A DNA stretch of 64,000 nucleotides from Lasiosphaeria ovina (lineage: Eukaryota > Ascomycota > Sordariomycetes > Sordariales > Lasiosphaeriaceae): NCBI GenBank assembly GCA_033439765.1, contig JAULSN010000002.1, forward strand, positions 5,642,001-5,706,000, read 5' to 3'. How positions within the stretch are numbered: the first letter of the stretch is position 1; every line of letters starts with the position of its first letter. A program made the position numbers and the translations under genes. The notes under the pieces are model-generated. The model had not been told where the DNA came from. It saw only the letters and a program-made list of their open reading frames with translations, and did not search any database. Below, piece after piece: positions 43,755 to 55,056 of this stretch.

Positions 43755-46700
43755 TCACGTTCTCTGCTCTTTTTCTAGTTCGCGAATGTATTTGACGAAA
43801 GTCTTCTTGTGTGTCTAGTCCAATGTGTCAGCCACAGTTCAACGAGGGGATGCATTTTCTTCTGCTACTCACCATGCCGGCATACCGGCCGTTGCGCAGG
43901 ATGCAAATGTACCGCAACCCCAGCTTGACAAAGCACTCGTACACGAGATCCATTGGCGATCGAATATCCAGCGCAACGGGTGCCTAAAATTAAGTAAAAA
44001 AATGTTAGAGCAGTTTCTTGTTGTGGGCCAACAGAGGACATACAGGGTCAATGAAAGGCGTGAAATCGGTCGGGTCAGGAAGCCCATCATCCGAGTCGTC
44101 TATCCTGGGGACGTGTGCCATCAGGCAAAGACTGGAAGCCTCGTCGACGAGGTTGTCCAGCGCAAACTCGAGATCAGGCGCAGGAATCAGACCGACAAGA
44201 AAGCCGTCTCGGACAATCGGCAGACCGCCATCAAGCTCGCCAGCCTTATGCAGGAGTTCAAGCTTGGTTCGCAGGCTGACTGCCGGGACTACGGGCGAGT
44301 TGGTTATGTCGATGATCCTCTCCTTGCGGACTCTTGGCACGATATCAGCCAGATCAGAGGTGAAGATGGGCTTGTGTTTATTGCTCAGGAACGGATACGA
44401 GTTCATTTCCGTAAGGAGATCCTATGAGCCATTAGCAAGTTTCGTAAAAGCGGCAGCACATGGCAACCTACGTAGATGCTGTGAGGCTCGATGGCGTCGG
44501 CTGTCCATTTTGCAACCAAGATAGCCAATGAGAACGGCAAGACATAGTCCAAGTTCCCGGTAAGCTCGAAAAGAATGACTGCAAGGGTGACTGAGAGGCG
44601 AGTGACGCCGCACATGGTAGAGCCGGCAGCGACGAGACCGTACACGCCAGGCTGTATACATGTCCCGGGCAACTTGGCACAAGAGCTCCAGACCCCATAG
44701 CTTGGGAAAGCCATGACCATCCACTGCACAACATGTCCTATCAAACGACCCATGAGGCCGCCGACGACCATGGACGGTACATAAATTCCCGCTGGAACTT
44801 TCTGTCGCAGATTATTAGTCATTGCCCATCTAGGTAGGTAGAATGCGCACCCGGTCAGGGACTTACGATTCCAAACGTGACAATGGTCAGCAGCCCTTTG
44901 ATGAGGAATGCCATCAGAAGGTTGAGGATGATGGGGGGTATGTCGTCGAGTTCCTCGGGGCAAAGACCCAGATTTTCCAAGTTGTTATCCCGGTCATCGC
45001 AGGGCGCAGCCAGGTTGTACAGCAGTTTCGCAACGGGTAGCTTGGTCAATACATTCCAGTATCCAACAAGGCCCGTCACGAGAGCGACAAGGACAACCTC
45101 TAGCATGGGGTAGGCCTTGATGGTCGGGATCCGACGGAACGTCTTGGCCCAGCGGCGCGAGGCCTTGATAAACAAAGCACCGGCCGTGCCGCCGAGAACT
45201 CCGACCAGAATGAACCCGCCAAGCTCAAAGTACTCCCAGTCAAGGGGGTACCGGACCTCAAACATGACAATCTTGTGGGTTCCATACGGATTCAAGAATT
45301 TCAGCGTTAGCGCGGCGGTGATACAGCAGAAAAAGGTACGGAACAGCGTCTTGGCCGGGAAGAAGTAAGCAACTTCCTCAAGGCCAAACAGCACGCCTCC
45401 CAGGGGAGCGCCAAAAGCCACGGCAACACCGGCGGCGGCAGCTGCCGAGAGAACCTCACGGCGCTTCGCATCATTGCGGTCGTACTTTGAGAAGAGACGG
45501 CAGGCAATGTTGCCAACGCATGTCGCAATGTGGACGTAGGGACCCTCCTTGCCCAGGCTGAGGCCGGAAGCGACACTCAGAACCAGGCCGGCAGACTTGA
45601 TGATGAGTGTCTTGAGACCCAAGAAACCATGCAGCACGAAGCCGCTCAGAATGACCCTCACCTCGGCAACGCCGCTACCGGCGGCCGAGTAGTAGATCAT
45701 TGGAGGCGACCCGGGCTCCTCGACGACGTGCTGGGGGCTGATGCTGGGCTCGTAAGCGTCATTCTCAGGCGCCACGAGCACCGACTCAGCGGCCAGGTTC
45801 TCATCTAGGGTCGACAAGCGGTAGGCCGACGGCACGACCGTCTTGGTCGTCAGGGTGAGCAGGCACGAGAGGGCGGCCAAGCCAATGACGCAGCCCACAT
45901 AGACCGTGTACTCGGTCCACTTCTGGCCGAAGGGATAGCCATTGAGGACCTCGGCCCAGTCGTGCCAGTCGGTGCAGCGGCCGTGGGGGCAGCACTTCTT
46001 CTCGCTGAGATACCAGGCCCTGGCACAGTATCCCTCCTTGAAGTCGAAGGCGGTGGCCTCGCTGACATTGATGATGTAGGCAAGGACGGCAATAATGAAG
46101 CCGACGAGGGCGCTCAGGATCCAGCCCTGGGCGCCGTCAAACAGGACATAGACTCGGCCCCAGAAGTCCTTGCGGCTCCGCAACGCCTTGACGCGGTATG
46201 CGTCGGCGATACCGTCGTGGACCCAGTCGGTCGACGTGAACTGATCGTACCACACGCGGTCGTCGGGAAAGATGGAGCCCTTGGACTCGGCCATGGACGA
46301 GTCCTGGCGGTCGGCGAGGGCGTGGATCAGACGCTGGCCCCATGAGTTGGCGCGGTTGTGGTGGCGGAAACTTCTGATGCTATCTGCAGGGGGTGGGAGG
46401 GTGGTCAGCAAGAGGCGGCGCATCACGACAAGCGCAGCACAGCGCAGGGCAGCACGCAACACCGAACTGCGGCACGAAACTGCAGCACGAAACTGCAGAA
46501 CACACGCCTTCGACTTACCGACATAGCTCTGGTTCCTCGAAAGGAGTGGAGCCCGGGGCGAGCCATGAGCGCTTTGGTTGCGGATCCGTGAGCGAGACGA
46601 CACGGTCAAGAGCGGCGACCGCTCGTCGGGGGCGTCTGGGTTGGAGGGTCTCCGGCTCCGGCTGTAGCTGTGGCTCTGGCTCATGTTGCCGAGTCTGGTC

Positions 46701-46873
46701 TTACTGCTGCTTTCATTTGAGGGGGGTGCTGGGCGTCTGCTGTTGACGGGAGAGGATGGAAGAGAGTAGTAAGCTCCGCGAAGGTCAGCAGAGGAGCCTG
46801 CCTCGACGTCCTGGCTGTCTGGTGCGGCGGCGTCACGGGGGTCGAGGCGGGGCGCGTGCCTCCTTGCTGCCAT
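43755..46873 (-). CDS. CLC chloride channel / chloride-proton exchanger (Gef1/ClC-3 type)
   Basis: Six exons, 46873-46519, 46383-44867, 44801-44472, 44421-44044, 43983-43873 and 43814-43755, encode 916 residues. All junctions are GT-AG and in frame. The N-terminal 120 residues are Ser/Arg/Pro-rich. The membrane core has GSGVAEVRVILSGFV, then GKEGPYVH with the gating Glu at about 398, and GAPLGGVLFGLEEV with the internal proton Glu. A further conserved block is KVPAGIYVPSMVVGG. The gating and proton glutamates are hallmarks of exchangers, and the segments FTSTDWVHDG and DFKEGYC place it with ClC-3/4/5 and yeast Gef1. These act in endosomes, Golgi or vacuole in acidification and copper/iron supply. 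Two CBS domains (exons 3-6) end with NGRYAGMTHKKTFVKYIREL. The first intron has no in-frame stop. The gene diverges from NRDE2. Confidence 0.95.
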
Positions 46874-48615
46874 GGGTGGGTCGGAGGTCGGAGAAGGGGG
46901 GAGGGAGGGAGAGCAGAGCAGAGCAGAGGGCGGGGCTCGGGTTCGGGTTCAGCCAGGTCGGTCCGAGGTCGGTTCCTTGTCGAGTGTTGGTCGGTAGTGT
47001 TTCGTGCTGAAATCGAGCGTCGGTCGGACTGGGATTGGGACTGGGACGTGCGCTATCGGGCATGGAGCAAGACAAACATCGGGTTTGGACTGAAGTTGAA
47101 CCGGCCAAGACGGACGGGAGGCGCAAAACAGAACGATTTAGCACGGCTGCAGGCGCGCGAAAGAGCGGAAGCGATGGAATACGGATGCAGCGACGGGGTG
47201 ACAGGCGATTACTATAGTCTAGAATGGCTAGGTTGGTGAGGCACCTTATGTACGGTACCGTAGGGAAGGCACAGTACAAGTAGCGAGGCAAGATGGAAGG
47301 ATGGATCCAATGCCCAGGACACAGCCCAGCCCGTACTAGGACCACAAACACAACTTGGAAAAGGCGCGGGCGCAGTCTCGCCGCAATTCGGGGCGTTGCG
47401 GGTTGCTGGAGCCGGTCTCGAGGCCTGCCTTGATTCCGGGCGTCGAGGTGAGGGTGTAGTAAATAACAAGAACAAGACGAATGGTTTTTGAAGAGGGCGG
47501 GCCGACGTGCAGCAGGCAGCTTCCAGGTGTTAGCGGACGACGCACGTGCGGTTACGGAATGGATGCTCTGCGCTGTCAAGTGCGAGATGGCGGGTGCTTG
47601 GGGAATAGGTGTCGGGTCCTCCTGCCAAAACCAGATGATTCAAACTGCAGCGATGGTAAGGGCAGCTGACGGCATGGATGGAGGCCACTCCATAACCCCG
47701 TAGCGCCATTCATTCCTCCGTGGAAGAATCCCCAAAACCCACTCTCCAAGTTACAGATCTACAGCACTTGAACACACATGCATAGCGTTCAACTGTTGAG
47801 CTAAAGGCAAAGCAGTCAGATGTGCCACTGCAGCAGTGACAGCGCCTATTAGATCATCGTGCGTCATGTTTCGAACCCGCAGCGGCCAAGGTGCCAATTG
47901 GAGGGCTTTGGTTAGACGCAAGAGCCGCCTCCACTTGGGCGATCCCTACGGGACGGGGAACGGAACCAGAGTGCTAAAAGACCGGGGAAGCGGGCTAGAG
48001 TGGCTGCACTAGAGACACCTTCAGCATCCATAACGGGGTGGGGCCGCAAGCTGCAACACGACTCTCGGCATTTTTGGGGAGCATCCATGCGATATCTCAT
48101 ATCTTGCATCTCGTTCATCACCACAATAAGGTTAGACTTAGTATTCCGTACTGAGAATCGTCTAGGTGGTCTCCAAGTTTCAGCTGCGCCAACCATTCAA
48201 CATCACCCAGGCACGGACCATTTCACTGCATGTACCACGGATCCTGCACGACTTCCATTTGGAACTTCAAAGGGAACGGAATTTAAAGGAAAGTCGCATC
48301 ACAAGACTGGCCCTTCACACCCTCTCTTGACCTGAAATCCAGGCTGGGCTAGCCGAGCGATAACTCAGGTTCCATTAACAGTTTTGAAACACGGGCACAG
48401 GCGGCCTGACCTGGTCTGACCAGGCCTGACCTGACAGTGGAGCGGCGAAGGAAGGGACGGCCGGCCGCCTCGTTGCATGCTTCCGACGCTTTTGGCCGTT
48501 GCAACTGTCGGGCCATGACGCCATCACAAACTCAACTAAGATCCATACCCCTAGAATAGGCAATCAGCCGACCTGACCTGACCCGGCTGGCTTCACTCTC
48601 GGCCGAACCGGCGCC
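46874..48615. promoter_or_regulatory. Promoter region of CLC (-) and NRDE2 (+)
   Basis: About 1.7 kb lies between two divergent start codons. A GACCTGAC-rich cluster with a 15-base inverted repeat lies at 48402-48435, and more copies at 48569-48585 just before the NRDE2 ATG. A short stretch near 47780-47900 resembles tRNA promoter boxes but does not fold as a tRNA. No gene is seen. Confidence 0.5.
48402..48586. repeat. Clustered CCTGACCTG repeats with inverted repeat, NRDE2 promoter
   Basis: GGCCTGACCTG occurs on both sides of the palindrome CCTGGTCTGACCAGG (48410-48424; 7-base arms around one base). GACCTGACCTGACC appears again at 48570-48583, about 30 bases before the NRDE2 start codon. 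The spacing and repetition suggest binding sites, though simple sequence duplication would look the same. Confidence 0.7.
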
Positions 48616-51600
48616 ATGTCGTCGCGGGACGATAAACGCCGTACAGTGCCCAAGTTCGCATCGTTTAAGCCCAAACAGTCCCCGCCGCCAGCACAGGAGC
48701 TCCCCACCAAATCCCCGACCAAATCCCCGACCAAATCCCCGTCGGAGGTGGCACGGACAACGGCACGGGAAACGACACGGCCAACCCGCACAACAGACGA
48801 CGCCCCCAGGGCTGCAGACAAATCAAAATCGTCTCGCCGGCACGACGCCGACCTGGACTGCCGCCGAGACCAAAACCGGAACCGAGGCCGAGACCGAGAC
48901 CGCCATGGACAGGCCAGCGTCGCAGCCTCGCCCGCACCCGCCAAGGAAACACCCCGCGGCAGCGATATCTTCTTCTTCGACAAGGCCGGCGATCGCCTGA
49001 TCTTGAAGTACGGGAGCAATGACCGCTCCAAGGTCCCCCTGTACCGCCGCTTCGGCCGTGGCAAACTCATGGGGTCGAGCGGCTTCCTTGCCATCAACCG
49101 CGATAGTCCCAGAGAAGAGTTCACCCTTAGGACCTACGGCGGCGGCAGTTCTGCGTTCCGTGACAAAAACCTCTTGGCAAAAGCCCGCCAGTCAAAGTCC
49201 AAACGGATCAGGCCGACAGTCAAGGATGCTATTCCGACCGGTTCTGAGGATTTTGTCGCTTTGGAGCCTCCGAGGAAGCGCAGACGAGGTGAGGACCGCC
49301 TCGACTCACCTCCTGGGGCTGGGATGCCCGACTACAGGTCCATATATGGCAAGGCCAAGACCGGCAGCCACCCAGAGAGAGACAGCGACAGCGACAGTGC
49401 ATCTGATTCTGGCAGCGATGTCTCCTCGAGCCCCGAAGCCGAGGACGACTCCGAGATGACCACCGCCAAGAAGAGATCAATCGAGCTGTCGCGGCGAGTC
49501 AGAGATGATCCATCTGACATAGGGGCATGGCTTGACATGGTTAAGCTCCAGGATCGTCTCTTCCGCGAGAGCGGTGGAGATTATCACCAGAGAAGCCCAG
49601 ACGAGGTCAAGGGACTGGCTGCCTTGAAACTGTCACTCTACGAAGAAGCTCTCCCTCATGCGGTGCTGCCTCTCGACCGGGAGAGGATCCTTGAGGGTAT
49701 CATGCACGAGGGGTCCAGAGTGTGGGAACCTCGGGTCCTCAGGAGGCGCTGGGACGAGGTGACAAAGGGCGACGGCCGCAGTTTCGTCCTCTGGAAATCG
49801 CGTCTAAACTATGAGCTCACCCAGACATCCACATTCACATACGAAGACGTCAAGACACTTATAATAGAAAGACTTCAGACCCTGAACGAGTCCCTCTCAA
49901 AGACTGACCTGGCCCACGAGTCGTTGTCGCTTTCTAGCCAGCTAGTCTATGTGTTTCTCCGACTCACGCGCTTCCTCCACGACTCGGGTCGTTCCGAGCT
50001 GGCTGTAGCCGCCTGGCAAGCAACCCTGGAAATAGCATTCTGTCGGCCCGTAGAAGGCGACGGCGAGTCGGCCATGTCCTCTTTCGCAGACTTCTGGGAG
50101 AGCGAGGTGCCCCGGCTTGGCGAGGACGGGGCTAACGGGTGGCGCCACTTTGCCGAATCGGCCACCATGGCAGATCCCCCTGGTCCTAGACCCATCGTCC
50201 CGAGAGATCCCCCTCAAACCAGGGACGCCTTCGAGGCCTGGGCATTGATTGAGCAAAAAGAGATGAAAAGGTCGCGTATGCCTGCCCGCACTCTCGACGA
50301 GGGGACTGAAGACGACCCCTTTCGGGTCGTGACCTTCTCGGATATCAAGGACCTTGTGGTTTGGCTTCCGGCCTCTGCCAGCCGCCAAGTCAAACTCCAG
50401 CTCTTGGACGCCTTCCTAGTCTTTTGCCGCCTTCCTCCGGCTTGCCTGTCGAATACCCCGGCGAGCGCAATGCTGAAAGACCCCTTTATTATTGGCCGCG
50501 GCCAGGCTTTTGAGGTTAGCTTCGAGAAAGAGACGGCCAGCATATCGCCAGACCTCTCGAGAAAGCCCCCAGAGTTTGGACAGCAAGGCGCAAGCATGGC
50601 GCTGTTTCCAGAAGCCCTCTTCCCCGGAGCTACGTGGTTTCGATATCTCGATAAATGGTCCGACGTTCACAAGCAAAGGCCCGACCAGGTCGACTGCTCT
50701 TGGGTCTTGGGGACACTTCGGTTCTTGGTGCGGATCATGGGCGTCGAGGAGCTGGCGGAATATTACTTGGCCATGGAGTGGCTCAACGAGCCGGGCGGGG
50801 CAAGAAAAGTCGCAAAGGGGCTTCTGAAGCAGTACAGCTCCAACCTGAAGCTATACAACGCGTACGCGTTGATCGAGTGGGCCAACAAGAATGTCGAGAT
50901 GTCTACCAAGGTCCTCGCCTCTGTGACCAACCAAAATCTAGTAAGTCTGGTTGTCTAGCACAACGGCCTCCAAACGGACAGGACTAATGCGTCTCCGTGA
51001 AGTCGTCCATACCATCCGCCTCTCAGCTGCTGTGGAATACCTGGACATGGATTTGCCTAGAATCGGGGCAGAAGCAATTGGCTCTTGCTCGACTCTGCTC
51101 GTCGGTCGACGCGAGTGTTGGCAACTCGGTGACATCTCCTGCACTGCTTCTCAAGGCCAGGTCCCACTTCTCCAGTATCCGGGACTATTCGCTGTCTTCT
51201 CTGCAGCTGGAGACATCGGCACAGTATGCCGAAAGCCTGGCCTTGCTCGAGTACCTTACCGCCGAAGGGGGGTCTGAGCCGGGGTCCGATACACAGGGCA
51301 ACATAACTGCGGCCCTTGCAAGCATTAACAGCTTCTCCGCAGAGCTAGCGGCGCGAGACATGGGCAAATCGGCACACCACGAACGCCTACTCCAGACAGC
51401 TGCGCGGCTGTTGTACTACCACGCAACGCACGGGTAAAGCTCCGAGCTCGGTCCCGATTCTGGGAAGCACACACCAGCCATGCTAACCAGCTAAAACACA
51501 GGCCCTACAGACCCGTCTACGTGCGGAAGCAGCTCCTGGAATTTATCAAGCTCTTCCCTCAGAACGCCATCTTTCTCGAGCTGTTCGCCTGGGCCGAGTC

Positions 51601-52072
51601 GAGCCTGCGCCTCAACGATCCGGTGCGCGAGGTTCTGCAGAGTGTGGCGCTGGCCGAGCCAAACGACTGCGTCAGCACCCGGCGGATCGCGATCCAGCAC
51701 GAGGCGCGCGTCGGGACGGTGCACTCGACGCGGGCGGCGTTCGAGGCCGCGCTCGAGGGCAGCGGCGGCAGCGCCTGCAGAGGAAACGTCGAGCTGTGGC
51801 TCGGCTACCTCCGGTTCGCGGCGCACTCGGCGGCGGCCAGCAAGGAGCTCAAGGCGGGCCAGGCCAAGGCCGTCTTCTACCGCGCCATCGCCGCCTGCCC
51901 GTGGGCCAAGGAGCTGTATCTCGAGGCGTTTGGCCCGGCGCTGGCCACCGACATGAGCTCGGCCGAGCTGCGCGGCGTCTTTAGTACCATGACGGTAAAG
52001 GGCCTGCGCACGCATGTCGACCTGGAGGAGTTTTGGGACCAGTGGCAGCGGCGCAAGGCCGAGCGACGGTAG
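48616..52072 (+). CDS. NRDE2: NRDE2 family nuclear RNA surveillance/splicing factor
   Basis: Three exons, 48616-50940, 51003-51433 and 51502-52072, encode about 1108 residues. The first acceptor could instead be at 51026, removing 8 residues. The second intron joins HATH to GPYRPVYVRK. The N-terminus (MSSRDDKRRTVPKFASFKPK) is the usual NRDE-2 opening. It is followed by triple TKSP repeats and a basic disordered region. The family block DIFFFDKAGDRLILKYGSND follows, then FLAINRDSPREEF. From about residue 290 (RRVRDDPSDIGAWLDMVKLQD) the rest is HAT/TPR-like helical repeats. Homologues are C. elegans NRDE-2, human NRDE2 and S. pombe Nrl1. They bind Mtr4-type helicases and splicing factors and act in intron retention control, R-loop prevention and small-RNA-guided silencing. 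Nuclear action is expected. Confidence 0.93.
48704..48742. repeat. 12-bp tandem repeat encoding (Thr-Lys-Ser-Pro)3
   Basis: ACCAAATCCCCG is repeated three times within NRDE2 exon 1, encoding TKSP three times in a row. Each unit contains a Ser-Pro kinase consensus. Confidence 0.92.
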
Positions 52073-53518
52073 ACTTGTCTGCCGGTCGTATATGTACGGA
52101 TAGCTTAGTCTATTATGTAGTCTGACAGGCCCCTGGATTCTGAAATACCTACCTACCTTGGGTATATGTGAGCTCGCCAAGAGTATGTACTGTAGGTACA
52201 TATGTATGACCGGATCCTCGTGGGCCCCTTGTCCATCCGCGTTTCATAACGTCACGCACACACGGAAAAGTACTGTAGGTAAGCAGTGCACAAGGGGGCT
52301 TGCCGGCTTGCCAAGGCTTATTCGCCATTGGCAATGCGCCACTTGGCTCAGCGCAAAAGTTGGTTGCCACGTGGGTCTGGGTTTGCTTATTTTAGAGTTT
52401 CCGTTTCCCGTTTTCTGTTTTTGGAGGGCTTCGTTGCGTTGTGTTGGATGATGATACGATGCGACGCGCTAACAGATTCACGTAATGTTAAAATAAGAAA
52501 ATAAAACGGTCCTCCCTTCTCCGCCCCGCCCCCGCCCCCGCCCGCACGCCGGCCCGCACGCCGGCCCGCACCTCGCTATCTCCGATCCGATCCGATCCAT
52601 CAATCCATTTGCCGGGGCCGGTATTCCGTAATGGTCGGGAAATCGATCCCGCCTGCATGCCATGCCAACCCAACCCAACCTAAACACACCCCCGACCCGA
52701 CCCCTGGGCTTGAACTCCTGGGCTTAAACTATCCAAGGTATGTACCTTACCCGTTCCTATGTCGTGCTTTAAATATGCTGGGTATTATTTCGTACGTCCC
52801 TGCCGCTGTTGCAGAGAAGTTTGGAGGTTTTGCATGCTTGCTTTAACTTTTTTTTTGCTCTTTTTGCTTTCGTCGGATATCTATCTGTGCACGGGGCTGT
52901 CGGGCCAAGCTTTTGTCTGTTACTTACTCTAAGTGCTGTGTTGTGAGAGTTGCGATACGGAAATCAAATCAGAGCTACAAGATGATCGTGTCCAGAGATT
53001 CAGGAGGTGCAAAGTACCTACCAACGTTGTCTCGCCTCTACACGCGGCCGCCACGGCACCTAACTTGCTAGAATTTAATTATATGGGACGGATCGAAAAT
53101 AGAACAGACGGTCTTGCCTCCGTCTTCGGCAAGAGAAAGCACAGCACAGTTCCAAAAATACCGTGTATGTCCGGGTCTAGATGCAGACGTCTATCTATCT
53201 ATCTATCTATCTATCTATCATACTAGGTCTATCATACTAATAACATCCTCGCGCCAACCAGTTTGATATTTTTAAAAACAAACCCCAAATGCTTTTCTTA
53301 CAAGAGGGAAATCTTTTATGCCGAAAAGAAAAAGCAACAAAACTTTAATACATATGTATGTACATAACCCCACCGTCTAAACCCCATGAAACCGGGGAAA
53401 GGAAAACATTAATACCTACACAGAATCCCGCCCAATTACAATTTTTTTTGCGTTGCAAACCGACGGCAAGTTACACCCGTACAAAACTCCAACCAACACC
53501 AAAGCCAAGAGCCCCCCC
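52073..53518. other. Intergenic between convergent NRDE2 and Whi5-like genes
   Basis: This 1.4-kb stretch holds the 3' ends of both genes. A CCCGCACGCCGG-type repeat lies near 52545-52570 and a CTAT microsatellite at 53191-53219. No coding region was seen. Confidence 0.6.
53191..53219. repeat. (CTAT)7 microsatellite
   Basis: Seven consecutive CTAT units in the intergenic DNA between NRDE2 and the Whi5-like gene. Confidence 0.9.
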
Positions 53519-55056
53519 CTAGCCTCTGGACAAGCTCAGGAGGCCGCTAGCTGCGCCGCCCAGCAGCCCACTGCTGGCCAGCCGGGCCCCCGCAGTATTG
53601 CCACCACCACCGCCGCTGTCGCCGCCAGAATATAGGCGGCGAGGGGCTATGGCAGACTCCGTCTTTGCCGTCGCGGCCGGTGGTAGCGACGGGAGACGCG
53701 GCAGAGCAATACCGTCTTCGTCCTGCTCGTTTTCGTCATCGTCATTGTCGCCCGCTCCATCGCGAGTTAGATCAACCATGACATCGTCCATGGCGACATC
53801 CTCGTCGTGGCTGCTTCTCTCCTCCTCCGAACCAGGTCTCCGCAACGGCGCGGCGGGGAGTAGCCGTCTCGATGTTGCAAGCGCAGCACCACCATCGCTC
53901 CCGCTCACCCCGGTATGCTGCTGATGCGGCCGGGACGAGGTGTGGTTTGAGCCGGTCTGGCGCCACATCCACTGCGCGGGAGCTTTTGACGGTGCACCAG
54001 GACGAGCTGGGGCGGAAACCGCCGCCGCCACCGCTGCAGCCGCTGCCGCCGCAGCCGACGCAGCCGCAGCCACGCGTTGCAGGCCACTTCTCCCGCCACT
54101 ATTGCTACTGCTGCTGCTGCTACTGCTGCCGCTGCTGCTGCTGCTGCTTCTCCCGGCCCCGAACGACAGAGGCGGCAGAGGCCTCACCTGCAGCTGCTCA
54201 AGGGGCACGTCGGTCTGGCCCGTGCGGACCTTATAGTTTGCCAGTCCCAGGCGCAGGCGGAGGATCTCAGCTTTCTAAAATGGGGAAAAAGGGTTTGCCA
54301 TGTCAGCAACGGTTATCGTTTTTGAAAACTAATTGGGAGGATCAGGGTATGTATGACACACCTCTCGCGCCTCTTCACGCGTCAAAACCCGCGCCGGGCC
54401 CGGCCGTCGGGGGATGCGCCCGGCTCCGGCACCCGCGCTGGCATTGGGTGCCGCGGTCGCGGGCTGCGGGTCGAGGTGATCGGGCTCCGTCAGCGTCGTG
54501 GCCTGCGACGTGTCGATGGCCGAGGCATCGAACACGGAGCACGACGTGTCATGGTCCCGGTCGAGCGGCGACACGGAGCTGTGCCGCTCCGAGATGGTGG
54601 ATGACGAAGACATAGGCGACTGCTGTGGTGGGAGACATCAGCATGTTTCTTGTATCTCTCTCTCGGCCGCAAGCTAGCTAGCTAGCACACGCGCATAAAC
54701 GCGTCTTTGCGTACCTCGGGTTCTGGCTGGGCCATGGCATTGACAGTCACCTCCCGGCTGCTGTCATCTTGGAGACAAGGCCGCTTCCTGGCTGGCTCCT
54801 CAATGTCCCTGTTACTCGCGTGGTCTGCGTGTGACGGCGGCCTCATGGCTGGCTGTTGCTGTTGCAGTTGCAGTTGCAGCTGCTGCTCCGGCAGGGGGCG
54901 TTTCCTGGCGACGTCTAACTCGTGGACAATGACGGCGGGGAGGGGTTTCGTGGTGGGTTGCTTAAGGCCAGTGTGCTGTGGTGCTTTCGGGGACGACGCG
55001 TTGGGGTCGAGAGCTGCGAGGACGCGCCTCTTGGCGGGCGACGAGGCGACGTCCAT
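53519..55056 (-). CDS. Whi5/Nrm1-like G1 transcription repressor
   Basis: Three exons, 55056-54715, 54622-54362 and 54274-53519, encode about 452 residues. An ATG 39 bases upstream (55095) is in frame and would add 13 residues; MDVASSPAKRRVLAALD was chosen because the family begins near SPAKRRVL. The diagnostic feature is the Whi5/Nrm1 GTB-type motif, KAEILRLRLGLANYKVRTGQTDVPLEQLQ (written in two parts: KAEILRLRLGLANYKV at 202-217, then RTGQTDVPLEQLQ). The intron junction falls just before it. The remainder is disordered, with many SP/TP sites, Ser and Ala runs, and an acidic segment near the C-terminus. Whi5 and Nrm1 bind SBF/MBF and repress G1/S genes until CDK phosphorylation. The motif is convincing; which of the two roles applies is unknown. 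The second intron's acceptor is a CAGCAG pair. Confidence 0.8.

Noticed and set aside
47780..47900. Possible tRNA: A-box-like TAGCTCAACAG on the minus strand and B-box-like GTTTCGAACCC on the plus strand
   Set aside because: The two boxes are on opposite strands. Neither has a partner box at tRNA spacing, and no cloverleaf stems can be paired.
53598..54615. Plus-strand frames opposite the Whi5-like gene
   Set aside because: They mirror the Ser and Ala repeat codons of the minus-strand gene; no independent coding signal.
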